A stretch of DNA of 64,000 bases, from assembly GCF_000517065.1 (NCBI RefSeq), contig NZ_KI912105.1, positions 3,783,641 through 3,847,640 of the forward strand, in the 5' to 3' direction. This DNA comes from Alkaliflexus imshenetskii DSM 15055 (lineage in GTDB: Bacteria > Bacteroidota > Bacteroidia > Bacteroidales > Marinilabiliaceae). Positions 26,266 through 35,436 of the stretch are shown one piece after another. A program made the position numbers and the translations under genes. The notes under the pieces are model-generated. The model made no database searches and was not told where the DNA came from. It saw only the letters and a list, made by a program, of their open reading frames with translations. Position 1 is the stretch's first letter. The number at the start of each line of letters is the position of its first letter.

Positions 26266-29259
26266 TTAAAATGTCATGTTTAAACTAAGTAAAAAAGTTC
26301 TGGCCCTAGGATAGCCATTAAGGTCAATGCCAAATGATTGAATGCCTCCAACGGATCTGTCCTGATTTACTTCCGGATCAAATCCTGAATAGTTTGTAAC
26401 TACAAAGAGGTTTTGTCCGGTCACTGAAAGCCGCATATCCCTTATCAAGTTTATGTTTTGGGTGTTGAGGGTGTAACCCAAAGTGGCATTGTTTAATCTA
26501 AGAAATGAGCCATCTTCGAGGTATCGGGTAGATACGGATGAGGAGTTGATTATGCTTTCATTTGGGAACTCTATTGCTTTATCCGTAGTGTTTCGTGAGT
26601 TAGCAAGCATCGCTTTGTAAAATTTGTTCATGGCGGTGTTGTTATAAACTTTATTACCTGATATGCCATTGAAGTTTAAAGCCAAATCAAAGCGCTTGTA
26701 GCGGGTATTAATGTAAAAGCTATAAATTAGATCAGGCAATGCAGAGCCTACTGCCATACGTCCGCTGTCATCTGATTCTTCAAAAGTTGACAAACCATCT
26801 GCACCAATGCCAGTAAATTTTCTCATATAGAAAGTGCCAACCGGATAACCATTAATAATTCCGTTAATGGTTGCGCCTGTTAACCCTGATCCTGATGCCG
26901 ACCCTGTTGCCAAAATGGTGAATGGTGATCCTTCCACATTATTATCTTGAAATGATACATTACCTCCAATACCATAGGAGAATCCATTATAGTTTCTGCG
27001 CTGATAATCCAGTGCCAGCTCCCAGCCTTTATTTGTAATGGTCATATCCTTCACATTCGTCCAATATGTGGTAGCCGGTTGAATTGGATCCGATGGCACA
27101 ACTTCAAGAAGAATGTTGTCAGAAACTTTATGATAATAGTCGATGGTGCCAGATAATGAGCCGTTTAATATGCCAAAATCAATACCCACGTTAGTTTGCG
27201 TAGAAACCTCCCATTGAATATCGGGGTTTGCAAGCCGTGCAAAGGTTGTTCCTGCCGGATAACTTCCGCTGTTGTCCAGAGGATAGCTGTCTGATCCCGA
27301 GATTCTGGTTGTGTAGAGTGCTTGTGTAATTTTCGATGGAATTTCCTGGTTCCCTGTTTGACCCCAACCAGCCCTTAGTTTAAGATTGCTAAATGTTCCA
27401 CTGTCAAGAAAGCTTTCTTCTGAAATACGCCATCCCGCTGCAAAGGAGGGAAAAACTCCATATTTATTGTTTTTACCAAATTTAGATGAACCGTCGGCCC
27501 TTATGGTTGCCGTTAACATGTACCTTCCACTATAGTTGTAGTTTACGCGTCCAAAAAATGATTGCAGTTCATTTATTAGTGCCCATCCTTGTGGCTTGTT
27601 ATCAACTAAGTTCAGCTTTTGTCCCAGCCCTGGATTGTACCGGGGATCAACACCATTCTCAGGAAACTGGTCAATGCTCCAACTGCGCCATCTGTCAAAC
27701 GACTCCTGATATGAATGCCCTGCCAGCAAGCTAATTGCGTGGCTATTAATCCGTGTATTATAAGTTAAGTAATTCTCGATAAGCGTATTGGTCCCATTTG
27801 AGTAATTTTGCTGCAGACGACCTTCGATAAACGGATCGGTGCTTGGAGTGTGTTGATCATCCGAATTTGAGGTACGGTTTTCATATCCAAAATTTACTTT
27901 GTATATAAGACCATCCAGTATTTCCAATGAGGGAGAGATGCTGAACATCATTCTTCTGTTTTCGTTGTAATATCTGAACAGTTCAGCTGTTAATAGTGGA
28001 TTGGTCAAATCAGGATACTTCACTGGCTTATTGTCTGAGTCACGAGCTGGATAGGTTGGATTAAAATCCAGCATTTGTGACACAAGTGTGCTTGTTTGGG
28101 AGTTTTCACTTTTTTCTACTGAGGAGTTTAGGTTGAAATCTATACTTAAACGGTTGTTTAGTAGTCTTTGATTTGCATTAACTCTGGCAGTATAGCGTTC
28201 AAGTTCAGAGTTTAAAACAATTCCTTCCTGCTTCAGATAACCTGCGGATGCGCGGTAAGTGAAATTGTCTGAGCCACCTGTAATGACCAGATTCTGATCA
28301 TTGGTAATGGCTTTACGGGTCAGTTCATCCTGCCAATCGGTATTTCCACCTCTGTCTTCCAATTTTCCAGCAATTTCGACAATTCGAGCTCTGAACTCAT
28401 CCGCGCTAAATACGGGTATTTTTCTTGCCAGAGTGGAAAGCCCTACATTTGATGATACAGAGACGGTTGACTCTCCAGTTTTACCTTTTCGTGTGGTAAT
28501 GATAATTACACCGTTAGCGCCCCTGGAACCATAGATGGCAGTAGCCGAAGCATCTTTTAATACATCTATTGATTCAATGTCCTCAGAGTTTAGAAAATTC
28601 AGTGGGTTGGTTTCGGCTCCTGTACCTGCTAATCCAACAGGAAATCCATCTATTACAAATAAGGGTCCTGTTCCTTGTCGGATGCTTCCTTGTCCCCGTA
28701 TGATAATGCGCTGGTCGCTTCCCGGGGCTCCACTTGAAGATGTGATATTAACACCTGAAACTTTTCCTTGTAATAATTGTCCAGGTGAGTTTGCTATTCC
28801 TCTATTAAAATCCTCACGACGCACCGACGTGACTGCGCCTGTGATATCGGTACGTTGCTGGTTTCCATAACCAATTGCAACAATTTCTGTTAATCTGGTA
28901 ACAGCCTCCTTCATTATTACATCAATAACATTTCTGTTATTGATTTCAACTTCTAGTGTTTCCATTCCCACGAAAGAGAAAACCAGGATGTTTGATGCCT
29001 CATTTCTTTCAATCTGGTATGTTCCGTCCACACCTGTTACTGAACCTCCTAAAACGCCCTTGTATATAACAGTCACGCCCGGAATTGTGAATCCGGATTC
29101 ATCTGTTACCTTGCCGGTAATAACATCTCGCTGTTGGAGGTTGGTTGCGGAATAGGTGTTAATTATCCCTGCAAATAATAGCATTGCCATTATTTGGTAC
29201 TTTAAGAAGCATGCCGATTTTAAAATGCTCCCCTTCAATAATAATCTGCAAATTTTCAT
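26266..29259 (-). CDS. SusC/RagA-family TonB-dependent outer membrane transporter
   Basis: 997 residues. The signal region is long (MKICRLLLKGSILKSACFLK, then a hydrophobic helix ending NTYSA); an alternative start at 29190 would give a shorter signal. A CarboxypepD_reg-like beta-sandwich follows (VITGKVTDESGFTIPGVTVI, about 43-120), then the SusC-type plug with AIGYGNQQRTDITGAV, IRGQGSIRQGTGPLFVIDG and DVLKDASATAIYGSRGANG (about 130-255), and a large barrel ending in LLSLNMTF. It has no N-terminal signal-transduction domain, and no sigma/anti-sigma pair is adjacent. It imports an unknown substrate with the SusD partner. Confidence 0.96.
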   Translation of the reverse strand: MKICRLLLKGSILKSACFLKYQIMAMLLFAGIINTYSATNLQQRDVITGKVTDESGFTIPGVTVIYKGVLGGSVTGVDGTYQIERNEASNILVFSFVGMETLEVEINNRNVIDVIMKEAVTRLTEIVAIGYGNQQRTDITGAVTSVRREDFNRGIANSPGQLLQGKVSGVNITSSSGAPGSDQRIIIRGQGSIRQGTGPLFVIDGFPVGLAGTGAETNPLNFLNSEDIESIDVLKDASATAIYGSRGANGVIIITTRKGKTGESTVSVSSNVGLSTLARKIPVFSADEFRARIVEIAGKLEDRGGNTDWQDELTRKAITNDQNLVITGGSDNFTYRASAGYLKQEGIVLNSELERYTARVNANQRLLNNRLSIDFNLNSSVEKSENSQTSTLVSQMLDFNPTYPARDSDNKPVKYPDLTNPLLTAELFRYYNENRRMMFSISPSLEILDGLIYKVNFGYENRTSNSDDQHTPSTDPFIEGRLQQNYSNGTNTLIENYLTYNTRINSHAISLLAGHSYQESFDRWRSWSIDQFPENGVDPRYNPGLGQKLNLVDNKPQGWALINELQSFFGRVNYNYSGRYMLTATIRADGSSKFGKNNKYGVFPSFAAGWRISEESFLDSGTFSNLKLRAGWGQTGNQEIPSKITQALYTTRISGSDSYPLDNSGSYPAGTTFARLANPDIQWEVSTQTNVGIDFGILNGSLSGTIDYYHKVSDNILLEVVPSDPIQPATTYWTNVKDMTITNKGWELALDYQRRNYNGFSYGIGGNVSFQDNNVEGSPFTILATGSASGSGLTGATINGIINGYPVGTFYMRKFTGIGADGLSTFEESDDSGRMAVGSALPDLIYSFYINTRYKRFDLALNFNGISGNKVYNNTAMNKFYKAMLANSRNTTDKAIEFPNESIINSSSVSTRYLEDGSFLRLNNATLGYTLNTQNINLIRDMRLSVTGQNLFVVTNYSGFDPEVNQDRSVGGIQSFGIDLNGYPRARTFLLSLNMTF

Positions 29260-29854
29260 AAGAAATTATCTAAAATTAAAATGTGTAACATGCAATTGTT
29301 TAGCAATCAACCGGAAGACCATTTGGAAAAATGATTCCTGTTTTGTGACATTTAAATTCCTGTGTAATAACTTATGACTGGTGAGTTGACAGAACCAGAT
29401 TGAAATAGATAGTTTTTCCTCCCAAATGCAGCGCTAAATAAGGGATTTAGAATCTGTGCTTGATTAATTGTGCGTTAATAAATAGTTATTGTGGATGGAT
29501 TTGAGCGTGAACACATTTAGTATATGTTCAATTTATTCGGTTGAAAACCTGAATTATTAAATTACAGTTATCTGTTTTAATACCAGATGATTGAATGGTT
29601 TTCAGAGAATGTTCTGAAAGCGCATATGCAATGCCCCGTAACTTTGCTGCTATACGAAATGAGGTGATTGTTTGTGAATTAGGTGATGAGATGGCTCCAG
29701 ATGTTTCTTTTGAGAATGTATAATAGAAGTATTAATTACTTCCATTATTAATTTTCCTTATGTAATTGTTAAGATTTTGCTGATTTAGCAGAATTCCCGA
29801 AGTTTTATCAGTTTTTATATTGAGCCGGATAAGCACTAAGGCTTTATATTTGCG
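29260..29854. other. 595-bp intergenic region between rsmD and susC
   Basis: Upstream control region of susCD. I find no minus-strand TAnnTTTG motif for susC here. On the plus strand a TAACTTTG (29639-29646) and a 42-codon frame at 29595-29723 are seen, but the frame has no family resemblance and the -7 element lies inside it, so I do not call a gene. The remainder is A/T-rich with no other feature. Confidence 0.5.
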
Positions 29855-30397
29855 TTATCTCCCTATAAAAAAAGAGAAACACACCTTCCCGTATTTCCGC
29901 AATTGGTCAAATTGCTCTAGTGAAGAATAATCTCTTTGGGGGCCATGCTCAAGGATAAAAAGTCCGCCGGGTTTTAGTATTCCGCTATTAAGTACCGCAG
30001 GTACCACTTTTTCAAAGTCGTTCAATTCAAATGGCGGGTCGGCAAATATCAAATCATACTCTGCTTTCACGGCATGGTTGATGAAACTGAACACATCCGC
30101 TTTGACAGGATGTATTACGCCATCTAAATCAAGCTCCTGGATACATTTTTGGATGAATTTTAAGTGATGGAAGTCTTTCTCCACCGAAGTGACTTTAGGG
30201 CAACCACGCGATGCAAACTCATATGAAATGGCGCCTGTGCCTGAAAATAAATCCAGCACATTGATTTCATCAAAGTCGATGGTGTTTGCAAGTATATTAA
30301 AAAGACTCTCTCTGGCTGTATCGGTAGTTGGACGTGCCCTAAAGCTCTTAGGCGGAGAAAATCTGCGTCCTTTTAATTTGCCACTTACTATACGCAT
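29855..30397 (-). CDS. rsmD: 16S rRNA (guanine966-N2)-methyltransferase RsmD
   Basis: 180 residues, normal length. MRIVSGKLKGRRF at the N-terminus, RPTTDTARESLFNIL (21-35), SAM-binding DLFSGTGA (49-56) and the N-methyltransferase DPPF (120-123) are all diagnostic. It methylates G966 of 16S rRNA. Its start overlaps the end of the DUF3822 gene by 10 nt, indicating translational coupling. Confidence 0.96.
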   Translation of the reverse strand: MRIVSGKLKGRRFSPPKSFRARPTTDTARESLFNILANTIDFDEINVLDLFSGTGAISYEFASRGCPKVTSVEKDFHHLKFIQKCIQELDLDGVIHPVKADVFSFINHAVKAEYDLIFADPPFELNDFEKVVPAVLNSGILKPGGLFILEHGPQRDYSSLEQFDQLRKYGKVCFSFFIGR

Positions 30398-31233
30398 ACA
30401 GGCAGACTTAACAAGTTATAGAATGCTGAACTATTTACTTCCCTGAAACAATGACTGTACTGAAAATGGTGTGGCATATTACTGGCTTTAACCTTGCGTA
30501 TGTATCGGCTTAACTGTTTGCGCATCTGTTCAAATCTTGGGTGGCAGCCACTTAATACAATTTCTGTATTTGCCGATCGCAACTTAAGTTGTTCAAATGT
30601 GAATAACAGGAAATAGATAAAATCATTTTCACTTTTGATGGGATAGGTATTACAGAGCTTGAGATTGTTATTGCTAAATGCCAAAACATCAAAATAGTCT
30701 TCAGCCAGATTAACAAACAACATGGTTGATTCAGAATCTGTCAGGTTGGTTGATAAATTACTCTCTATAATGGCACTGTTTTGATGAAAGAATTGTGGGT
30801 CAGGGAATTGTCGGCATAAAATTTTGTGGAGTTGCTGGTTTATGGGGAATATATTGAAAGCATCTGCCATTTTAACTTTATTGTGCATCACCATTGCTTC
30901 GCCTGGGAGATGATTGCAAAACGATAACCATTCTCTGCTTTTAGCTGGCTCAAACAGAGCTGAAGGCACCAGCGTCGACACTTTGGAGGGCAGCAGAACA
31001 AGTGTTTTCTTGTAGGGCAAATTTAGTTTCTCAGCCTCCTTGAAACATTTTTCAACTTGCTCTTCAAAAGGCAGGTTTTTCACAAAACTAAAATGCTGCA
31101 TCTGGATATACTTGTTTTTAACCGGATCCAGCGTACAAAAAGAAAATCCATCCAGATTAACCTGGATGGATAAAAAATATGATAATGTGATATTGGGATC
31201 AAAGGTGTCGTCAACGACCGAAAAATTCATCAT
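30388..31233 (-). CDS. DUF3822 family protein
   Basis: 281-residue protein matching the Bacteroidetes DUF3822 family, which is typically found next to rsmD. It has an N-terminal VVDDTFDPNITLSYFLSIQV, then a central FVKNLPFEEQVEKCFKEAE region, and VFVNLAEDYFDVLAF-like strands. The alternating beta and alpha segments with two related halves suggest an actin/ASKHA-like fold resembling pilus-assembly PilM-type proteins, which is an inference. The molecular function is unknown. It lies 14 nt after the preceding membrane-anchored protein and overlaps rsmD by 10 nt. Confidence 0.85.
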   Translation of the reverse strand: MMNFSVVDDTFDPNITLSYFLSIQVNLDGFSFCTLDPVKNKYIQMQHFSFVKNLPFEEQVEKCFKEAEKLNLPYKKTLVLLPSKVSTLVPSALFEPAKSREWLSFCNHLPGEAMVMHNKVKMADAFNIFPINQQLHKILCRQFPDPQFFHQNSAIIESNLSTNLTDSESTMLFVNLAEDYFDVLAFSNNNLKLCNTYPIKSENDFIYFLLFTFEQLKLRSANTEIVLSGCHPRFEQMRKQLSRYIRKVKASNMPHHFQYSHCFREVNSSAFYNLLSLPVCV

Positions 31234-31247
31234 AATTCATTATGTGC

Positions 31248-31880
31248 TTACTCCCAGTTACCGGCATTGTTATTTGCTTCAGTCAATGAACCAACACGCA
31301 GACCAGCAAATCTTTCAAGCTTCTTCATTCTGTCATTGATGTTGATTACTTCCTGTTTGTCTAAACCAGCAAGATAAGTGTTGTTGTGAACTTTGGCTTC
31401 AAAAACAGGTACATCAACACCTGATGCCGTTTTGATTACTCCAGCACCCATTTCAAATACTTTATGATCAGTGAATGGAATATACTTCATTGAATCTACT
31501 ACCCACGGCCTTCTGCCAAAGAGTGAATCCTTAACACTTATTCTGATGGTATCACGCTTGATAGCGCCCATACTCAATGCCATTCTTTCATCAATACCGG
31601 CGGCCAACATGCTGTCTGTAAGGCTTCCTTCCATTCTCACAAGAGGAAGAGAGTCATAACGCACAAAATTAATCAGGGTGTCGAAACTTCCTGTGAATCT
31701 GTTGTGAACTGCTCTGTATGCTACCTGTGCACTGCGAATGTCTTTTAGGCGTTCAATTACTTTTTCCATGCGCACATCATAGTCTCTCTTAAATCTTACA
31801 GGTTTGTTGATACTTTCAACGCACATGTAGCCCAAAACTAAAATGGCAATGGTCAGTAGAATTTGGAAAGCTGTTTTCAT
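31248..31880 (-). CDS. Membrane-anchored conserved Bacteroidetes protein
   Basis: 210 residues from the ATG at 31880. The longer open frame to 32171 overlaps the divergent helicase gene and is rejected. One N-terminal membrane helix (about 5-22, FQILLTIAILVLGYMCV) is followed by a basic stretch, then an extracytoplasmic domain. KDIRSAQVAYRAVHNRFTGSFDTLINFV resembles the conserved helix of pilin-like or pseudopilin proteins, where a tyrosine-rich segment follows the anchor; this likeness is weak. It is the first gene of a three-gene operon with DUF3822 and rsmD. Function is unknown. Confidence 0.75.
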   Translation of the reverse strand: MKTAFQILLTIAILVLGYMCVESINKPVRFKRDYDVRMEKVIERLKDIRSAQVAYRAVHNRFTGSFDTLINFVRYDSLPLVRMEGSLTDSMLAAGIDERMALSMGAIKRDTIRISVKDSLFGRRPWVVDSMKYIPFTDHKVFEMGAGVIKTASGVDVPVFEAKVHNNTYLAGLDKQEVININDRMKKLERFAGLRVGSLTEANNNAGNWE

Positions 31881-31912
31881 TATCTTTAGGATTTTGTTTT
31901 TGAAAGTTTGCA

Positions 31913-31920
31913 CAAATTTA
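31913..31920 (-). promoter_or_regulatory. -7 element for the DUF3822-rsmD operon
   Basis: Minus-strand TAAATTTG, a full TAnnTTTG match, ends 32 nt before the start codon of the membrane-anchored protein. No TTG is found at the expected -33 distance. Confidence 0.45.
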
Positions 31921-31968
31921 AAAAAAAAATCTGTTTCTCTTTTTTTTAAACCAATAATTACAATAAAA

Positions 31969-33393
31969 ATGGTTAAAGAACATATTTTTAACCGAATAGA
32001 GCACAATTTCAGCTTTGAACCTACTTCGTCGCAACTTCTGGCAATGAAGCAGATGGCAGCATTTATGGCCTCTGTGTCGGATATGCCACTATTGTTGCTT
32101 AAAGGCTTTGCAGGCACCGGAAAAACCACCCTAATGGGTGCATTTGTTAAAATGCTCACTGAATTTGGCATTCAATGTGTGCTTCTTGCTCCTACAGGAA
32201 GAGCTGCAAAGGTTTTAAGCATGGGGGCAGGGCAGGAGGCCTTTACAGTTCATAAAAAAATATACCGTCAAATCTCATCCAAGGACGGCTTTGGCGGTTT
32301 CAACCTTAATAAAAACCTTCATAAAGATACAGTTTTTATTGTAGATGAAGCTTCAATGATATCTAACGAATCAGTAGGAGGTTCAGTTTTTGGGTCTGGT
32401 CGTTTACTCGACGATCTCATCCGGTATGTGTATGAGGCTACAAATTGCCGACTGGTACTGCTTGGAGATACTGCTCAGCTTCCTCCTGTTGGATTGTCGG
32501 TAAGCCCTGCTTTGGAGGCGGATTTCCTTCAAGGTTATGGCGTGGAGCTGTTTCAGGCGGTATTAACCGATGTGGTTCGGCAAAAAATGGGTAGCGGTAT
32601 TTTATACAATGCCACTAACCTTAGAGTTTTATTAGAACAGGAGGAAGAAATTGAGGATTATCCTTTGCTGGAGTCAACCGGGTGGTCTGATATCCGACGC
32701 ATTACCGGGGCGGAATTGATGGAAGAGATTCAATGGTGCTATGATAATTATGGTTTGGAGGATACACTTATCGTTTGCCGAACCAATAAACGTGCAAACC
32801 TATACAATCAAGGTATTCGAAATTCCATCCTCTTCAGGGAAGAGGAACTCTCAGTTGGTGACTATCTTTTAATAATGAAGAACAACTACCATTGGCTAAA
32901 AGACAACGAGGAGATGAGTTTTATTGCCAACGGAGACATTGCCCGCGTTTCAAGGGTTAAAAGACATCAGGAGCTATATGGCTATCGGTTTGCCGATGTG
33001 ATTTGTGAGTTGGTCGATTATCGAACAGTTGAAATTGAAACCCGCGTTATACTCGACAGTTTGACATCTCCGGGAGCTGGCTTTACAATGGAACAGCAAG
33101 ATGCTTTTCTCAAAACGGTGTTGGAGGATTACCAGGATGTAAATCCACCGCGTAAGCAGTTTGAGATGGCCCGCGAAAACGATTTTTACAATGCCTTGCA
33201 AGTGAAATTTGCTTATGCAATGACTTGTCACAAAGCCCAGGGTGGCCAGTGGAAGGCGGTTTTTGTGGATTTGGGATATTTTACCGAGGAGTATCTTTCA
33301 CGTGAACTTGTACGTTGGTTATATACTGCGTCCACAAGGGCTACTGAACGCCTCTATTTTGTTAACTTCCCTAAAGAGTTTTATAAGGACTAG
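31969..33393 (+). CDS. RecD-like ATP-dependent DNA helicase/AAA ATPase
   Basis: 474 residues from the ATG at 31969; the frame is open to 31843 but runs through the divergent promoter. Superfamily 1 helicase motifs are visible: Walker A GFAGTGKTT (46-54), APTGRAAKVL (motif Ia), VDEASM (125-130, Walker B), GDTAQLPPVG (166-175, motif III) and AMTCHKAQGGQW (motif V) close to the C-terminus, where UvrD_C_2 is expected. It is much shorter than E. coli RecD and stands alone, as in the Bacteroidetes RecD-like group. Likely role: DNA unwinding in recombination or repair, probably without RecBC. Confidence 0.9.
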   Translation: MVKEHIFNRIEHNFSFEPTSSQLLAMKQMAAFMASVSDMPLLLLKGFAGTGKTTLMGAFVKMLTEFGIQCVLLAPTGRAAKVLSMGAGQEAFTVHKKIYRQISSKDGFGGFNLNKNLHKDTVFIVDEASMISNESVGGSVFGSGRLLDDLIRYVYEATNCRLVLLGDTAQLPPVGLSVSPALEADFLQGYGVELFQAVLTDVVRQKMGSGILYNATNLRVLLEQEEEIEDYPLLESTGWSDIRRITGAELMEEIQWCYDNYGLEDTLIVCRTNKRANLYNQGIRNSILFREEELSVGDYLLIMKNNYHWLKDNEEMSFIANGDIARVSRVKRHQELYGYRFADVICELVDYRTVEIETRVILDSLTSPGAGFTMEQQDAFLKTVLEDYQDVNPPRKQFEMARENDFYNALQVKFAYAMTCHKAQGGQWKAVFVDLGYFTEEYLSRELVRWLYTASTRATERLYFVNFPKEFYKD

Positions 33394-33422
33394 AACATTT
33401 AATGCCTATTAAGTTGTAAACC

Positions 33423-33457
33423 AAACAGCCGGTAGTGCATTGCATACCGGCTGTTTT
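33423..33457. terminator. Bidirectional terminator between helicase and pgm
   Basis: Perfect 12-bp stem (aaacagccggta / taccggctgttt) with a 10-nt loop, then TTTTT on the plus strand. The left flank is only weakly T-rich on the minus strand, so it is stronger for the helicase than for pgm. Confidence 0.8.
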
Positions 33458-33481
33458 TAATCTTTATGATGTTAAGGGATA

Positions 33482-35230
33482 TTAACCCAATTTTAAATCG
33501 GTAACTATTTTATCTATACGCGAATTTGCTGCATACATAGCCTCTTTAAACACGCTCCTGGATTTAAGCTCAACGTTTACTTCAAAATAGAACTTGATTT
33601 TTGGTTCAGTACCAGATGGTCGAACAGATATTTTTGAGCCATCCTCAGTAAAGAATTGCAACACATCTGATGGCTCTGGTTGCTCAATGGCAGCGGTTTC
33701 ACCACTAACCGGATTGGAAGCCGTCAGCGAAAGATAATCTTTAACCAGAACTACTTTTGAACCGCCAAGACTTACAGGAGGCTCTTTGCGGAATTTCTCC
33801 ATCATGGCCTTGATTTCATCAGCTCCAGACTTGCCTTTGCGAACAATTGATATCAGCCTTTCGTGTGAAAAGCCGTACTCCATGTAGATATCCTGGAGCA
33901 ATTCATACAGCGTTTTTCCATTCTCTTTGGCCCAGGCAGCCACTTCAGCAATCATACATATGGCGCCAACCGAGTCTTTGTCGCGCACATAGTCTCCCGG
34001 CAGGAATCCATAACTCTCTTCTCCACCACAAATGTATTTTTTCTGACCTTCAAGTTCACGGATTACAGATGCAATCCATTTAAAACCCGTGTACACATCA
34101 AAATATTCAACCTGATATTTGTTGGCTATTTTGGTTATCAATTCAGTAGTAACAATGGTTTTTACAGTAAACTCTTTACCGGTTAGCAAACCACGTTCGT
34201 GCCATTGCGACAGCATATACCATGTGAGCAAAAGTGCTGTTTGGTTGCCATTTACAAGGATGAACTCGTTTTTGTCATTTCTAATGGCAATGCCAAGGCG
34301 GTCACCATCCGGGTCGGATGCGGCTACCAATTCAGCATCTGTTTCTATTGCTTTTTCAATGGCCATTTTTAGCGCTTCGGGCTCTTCCGGATTGGGCGAT
34401 ATCACTGTTGGGAAATTCCCGCTTACCACATCCTGCTCAGGCACATTGATGATATTTGTAAAGCCATAACTGCGCAGCGCATCAGGTACCATTTTTACTG
34501 TGGTGCCGTGTATCGGTGAAAAAACGATTTTTAAATCGTGCTGTTTGGCTATTATGTCCGGATTCAGCGAAATGCTTTTTACTTCAGCGATAAAAAGTTT
34601 GTCCATTTCGGAGCCTAGAATTTTTATTCTGTCACTTGGCCCATCAAACTTAATTTCATTTACATCCTTAATGTTTTTTACTTCTTCAATGATGTTGCCA
34701 TCGTGGGGAGTAATAACTTGGGCACCATCATTCCAATATGCTTTATAGCCATTGTACTCTTTGGGGTTGTGTGACGCCGTAATGATGATACCGCTTTGGC
34801 AACCCAATTTACGAATGGTAAAGGATATTTCCGGAGTGGGGCGAAGGTCTTCAAATAGGTAAGCGGTAATGCCATTCGCAGAAAAAATGCCGGCCACAGT
34901 TTCGGCAAAATAGCGGCTGTTATTTCTGCAATCGTGACCAATGGCTACCTTTTTCTCAGAAAGATGCGCAAACTCGCGGTTGATATAGTTAGCAAGTCCC
35001 TGTGTAGCCGCACCTACGGTGTATTTGTTCATTCTGTTTGAACCAACCCCCATAATACCTCTCAATCCTCCTGTACCAAATTCCAGACTTTTATAAAAAG
35101 AATCTACCAACTCGGTAGGATCAGGATTTTGTAGCATGGCTTCAACCTGTTTTTTGGTCTCTTCATCGTATGCGCCTTGCAGCCATTGCTGTGCTTTTTC
35201 CTGTACGCTTTGCAAAATTTCTTTATCCAT
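33482..35230 (-). CDS. pgm: Phosphoglucomutase/phosphomannomutase
   Basis: 582 residues, the size of the long alpha-phosphoglucomutase subgroup (PGM2-like). The active phosphoserine is S153 in TASHNPKEYNGYKAYW. The metal-binding DPDGDR is at about 307-312, the sugar-binding CGGEESYGF around 410, and the phosphate-binding RPSGTEPKIKFY near the C-terminus. It interconverts glucose 6- and 1-phosphate, feeding rmlA and the UDP-glucose pathway of the adjacent nucleotide-sugar genes. It is on the same strand as those genes but 206 nt downstream, so it may have its own promoter. Confidence 0.93.
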   Translation of the reverse strand: MDKEILQSVQEKAQQWLQGAYDEETKKQVEAMLQNPDPTELVDSFYKSLEFGTGGLRGIMGVGSNRMNKYTVGAATQGLANYINREFAHLSEKKVAIGHDCRNNSRYFAETVAGIFSANGITAYLFEDLRPTPEISFTIRKLGCQSGIIITASHNPKEYNGYKAYWNDGAQVITPHDGNIIEEVKNIKDVNEIKFDGPSDRIKILGSEMDKLFIAEVKSISLNPDIIAKQHDLKIVFSPIHGTTVKMVPDALRSYGFTNIINVPEQDVVSGNFPTVISPNPEEPEALKMAIEKAIETDAELVAASDPDGDRLGIAIRNDKNEFILVNGNQTALLLTWYMLSQWHERGLLTGKEFTVKTIVTTELITKIANKYQVEYFDVYTGFKWIASVIRELEGQKKYICGGEESYGFLPGDYVRDKDSVGAICMIAEVAAWAKENGKTLYELLQDIYMEYGFSHERLISIVRKGKSGADEIKAMMEKFRKEPPVSLGGSKVVLVKDYLSLTASNPVSGETAAIEQPEPSDVLQFFTEDGSKISVRPSGTEPKIKFYFEVNVELKSRSVFKEAMYAANSRIDKIVTDLKLG

Positions 35231-35436
35231 TGTTTGTTTTTTATGTTTTCGTAGATGTGTTGGTGTTAAATCACTTATGTGCTCTCTACTGCTTTTAATT
35301 AGATGCAGGTTAGATAAAATGGAAGTGGATCAGTCAATCTTTGTGTAGATTTACATCATCTCATCTAACCTTCTATGGGAATTAAATCTAATTCCAAACC
35401 AGTATTTTGTAAAGTTAATAATCAATAAAGACATTT

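Noticed and set aside
29595-29723. 42-codon plus-strand frame in the susC upstream region, with a TAACTTTG inside it
   Set aside because: Short, no homology recognised, and the promoter-like element is within the frame rather than before it.
31881-32171. N-terminal extension of the membrane-anchored protein
   Set aside because: It would overlap the divergent helicase gene and cross the promoter region; the ATG at 31880 gives a proper membrane anchor.
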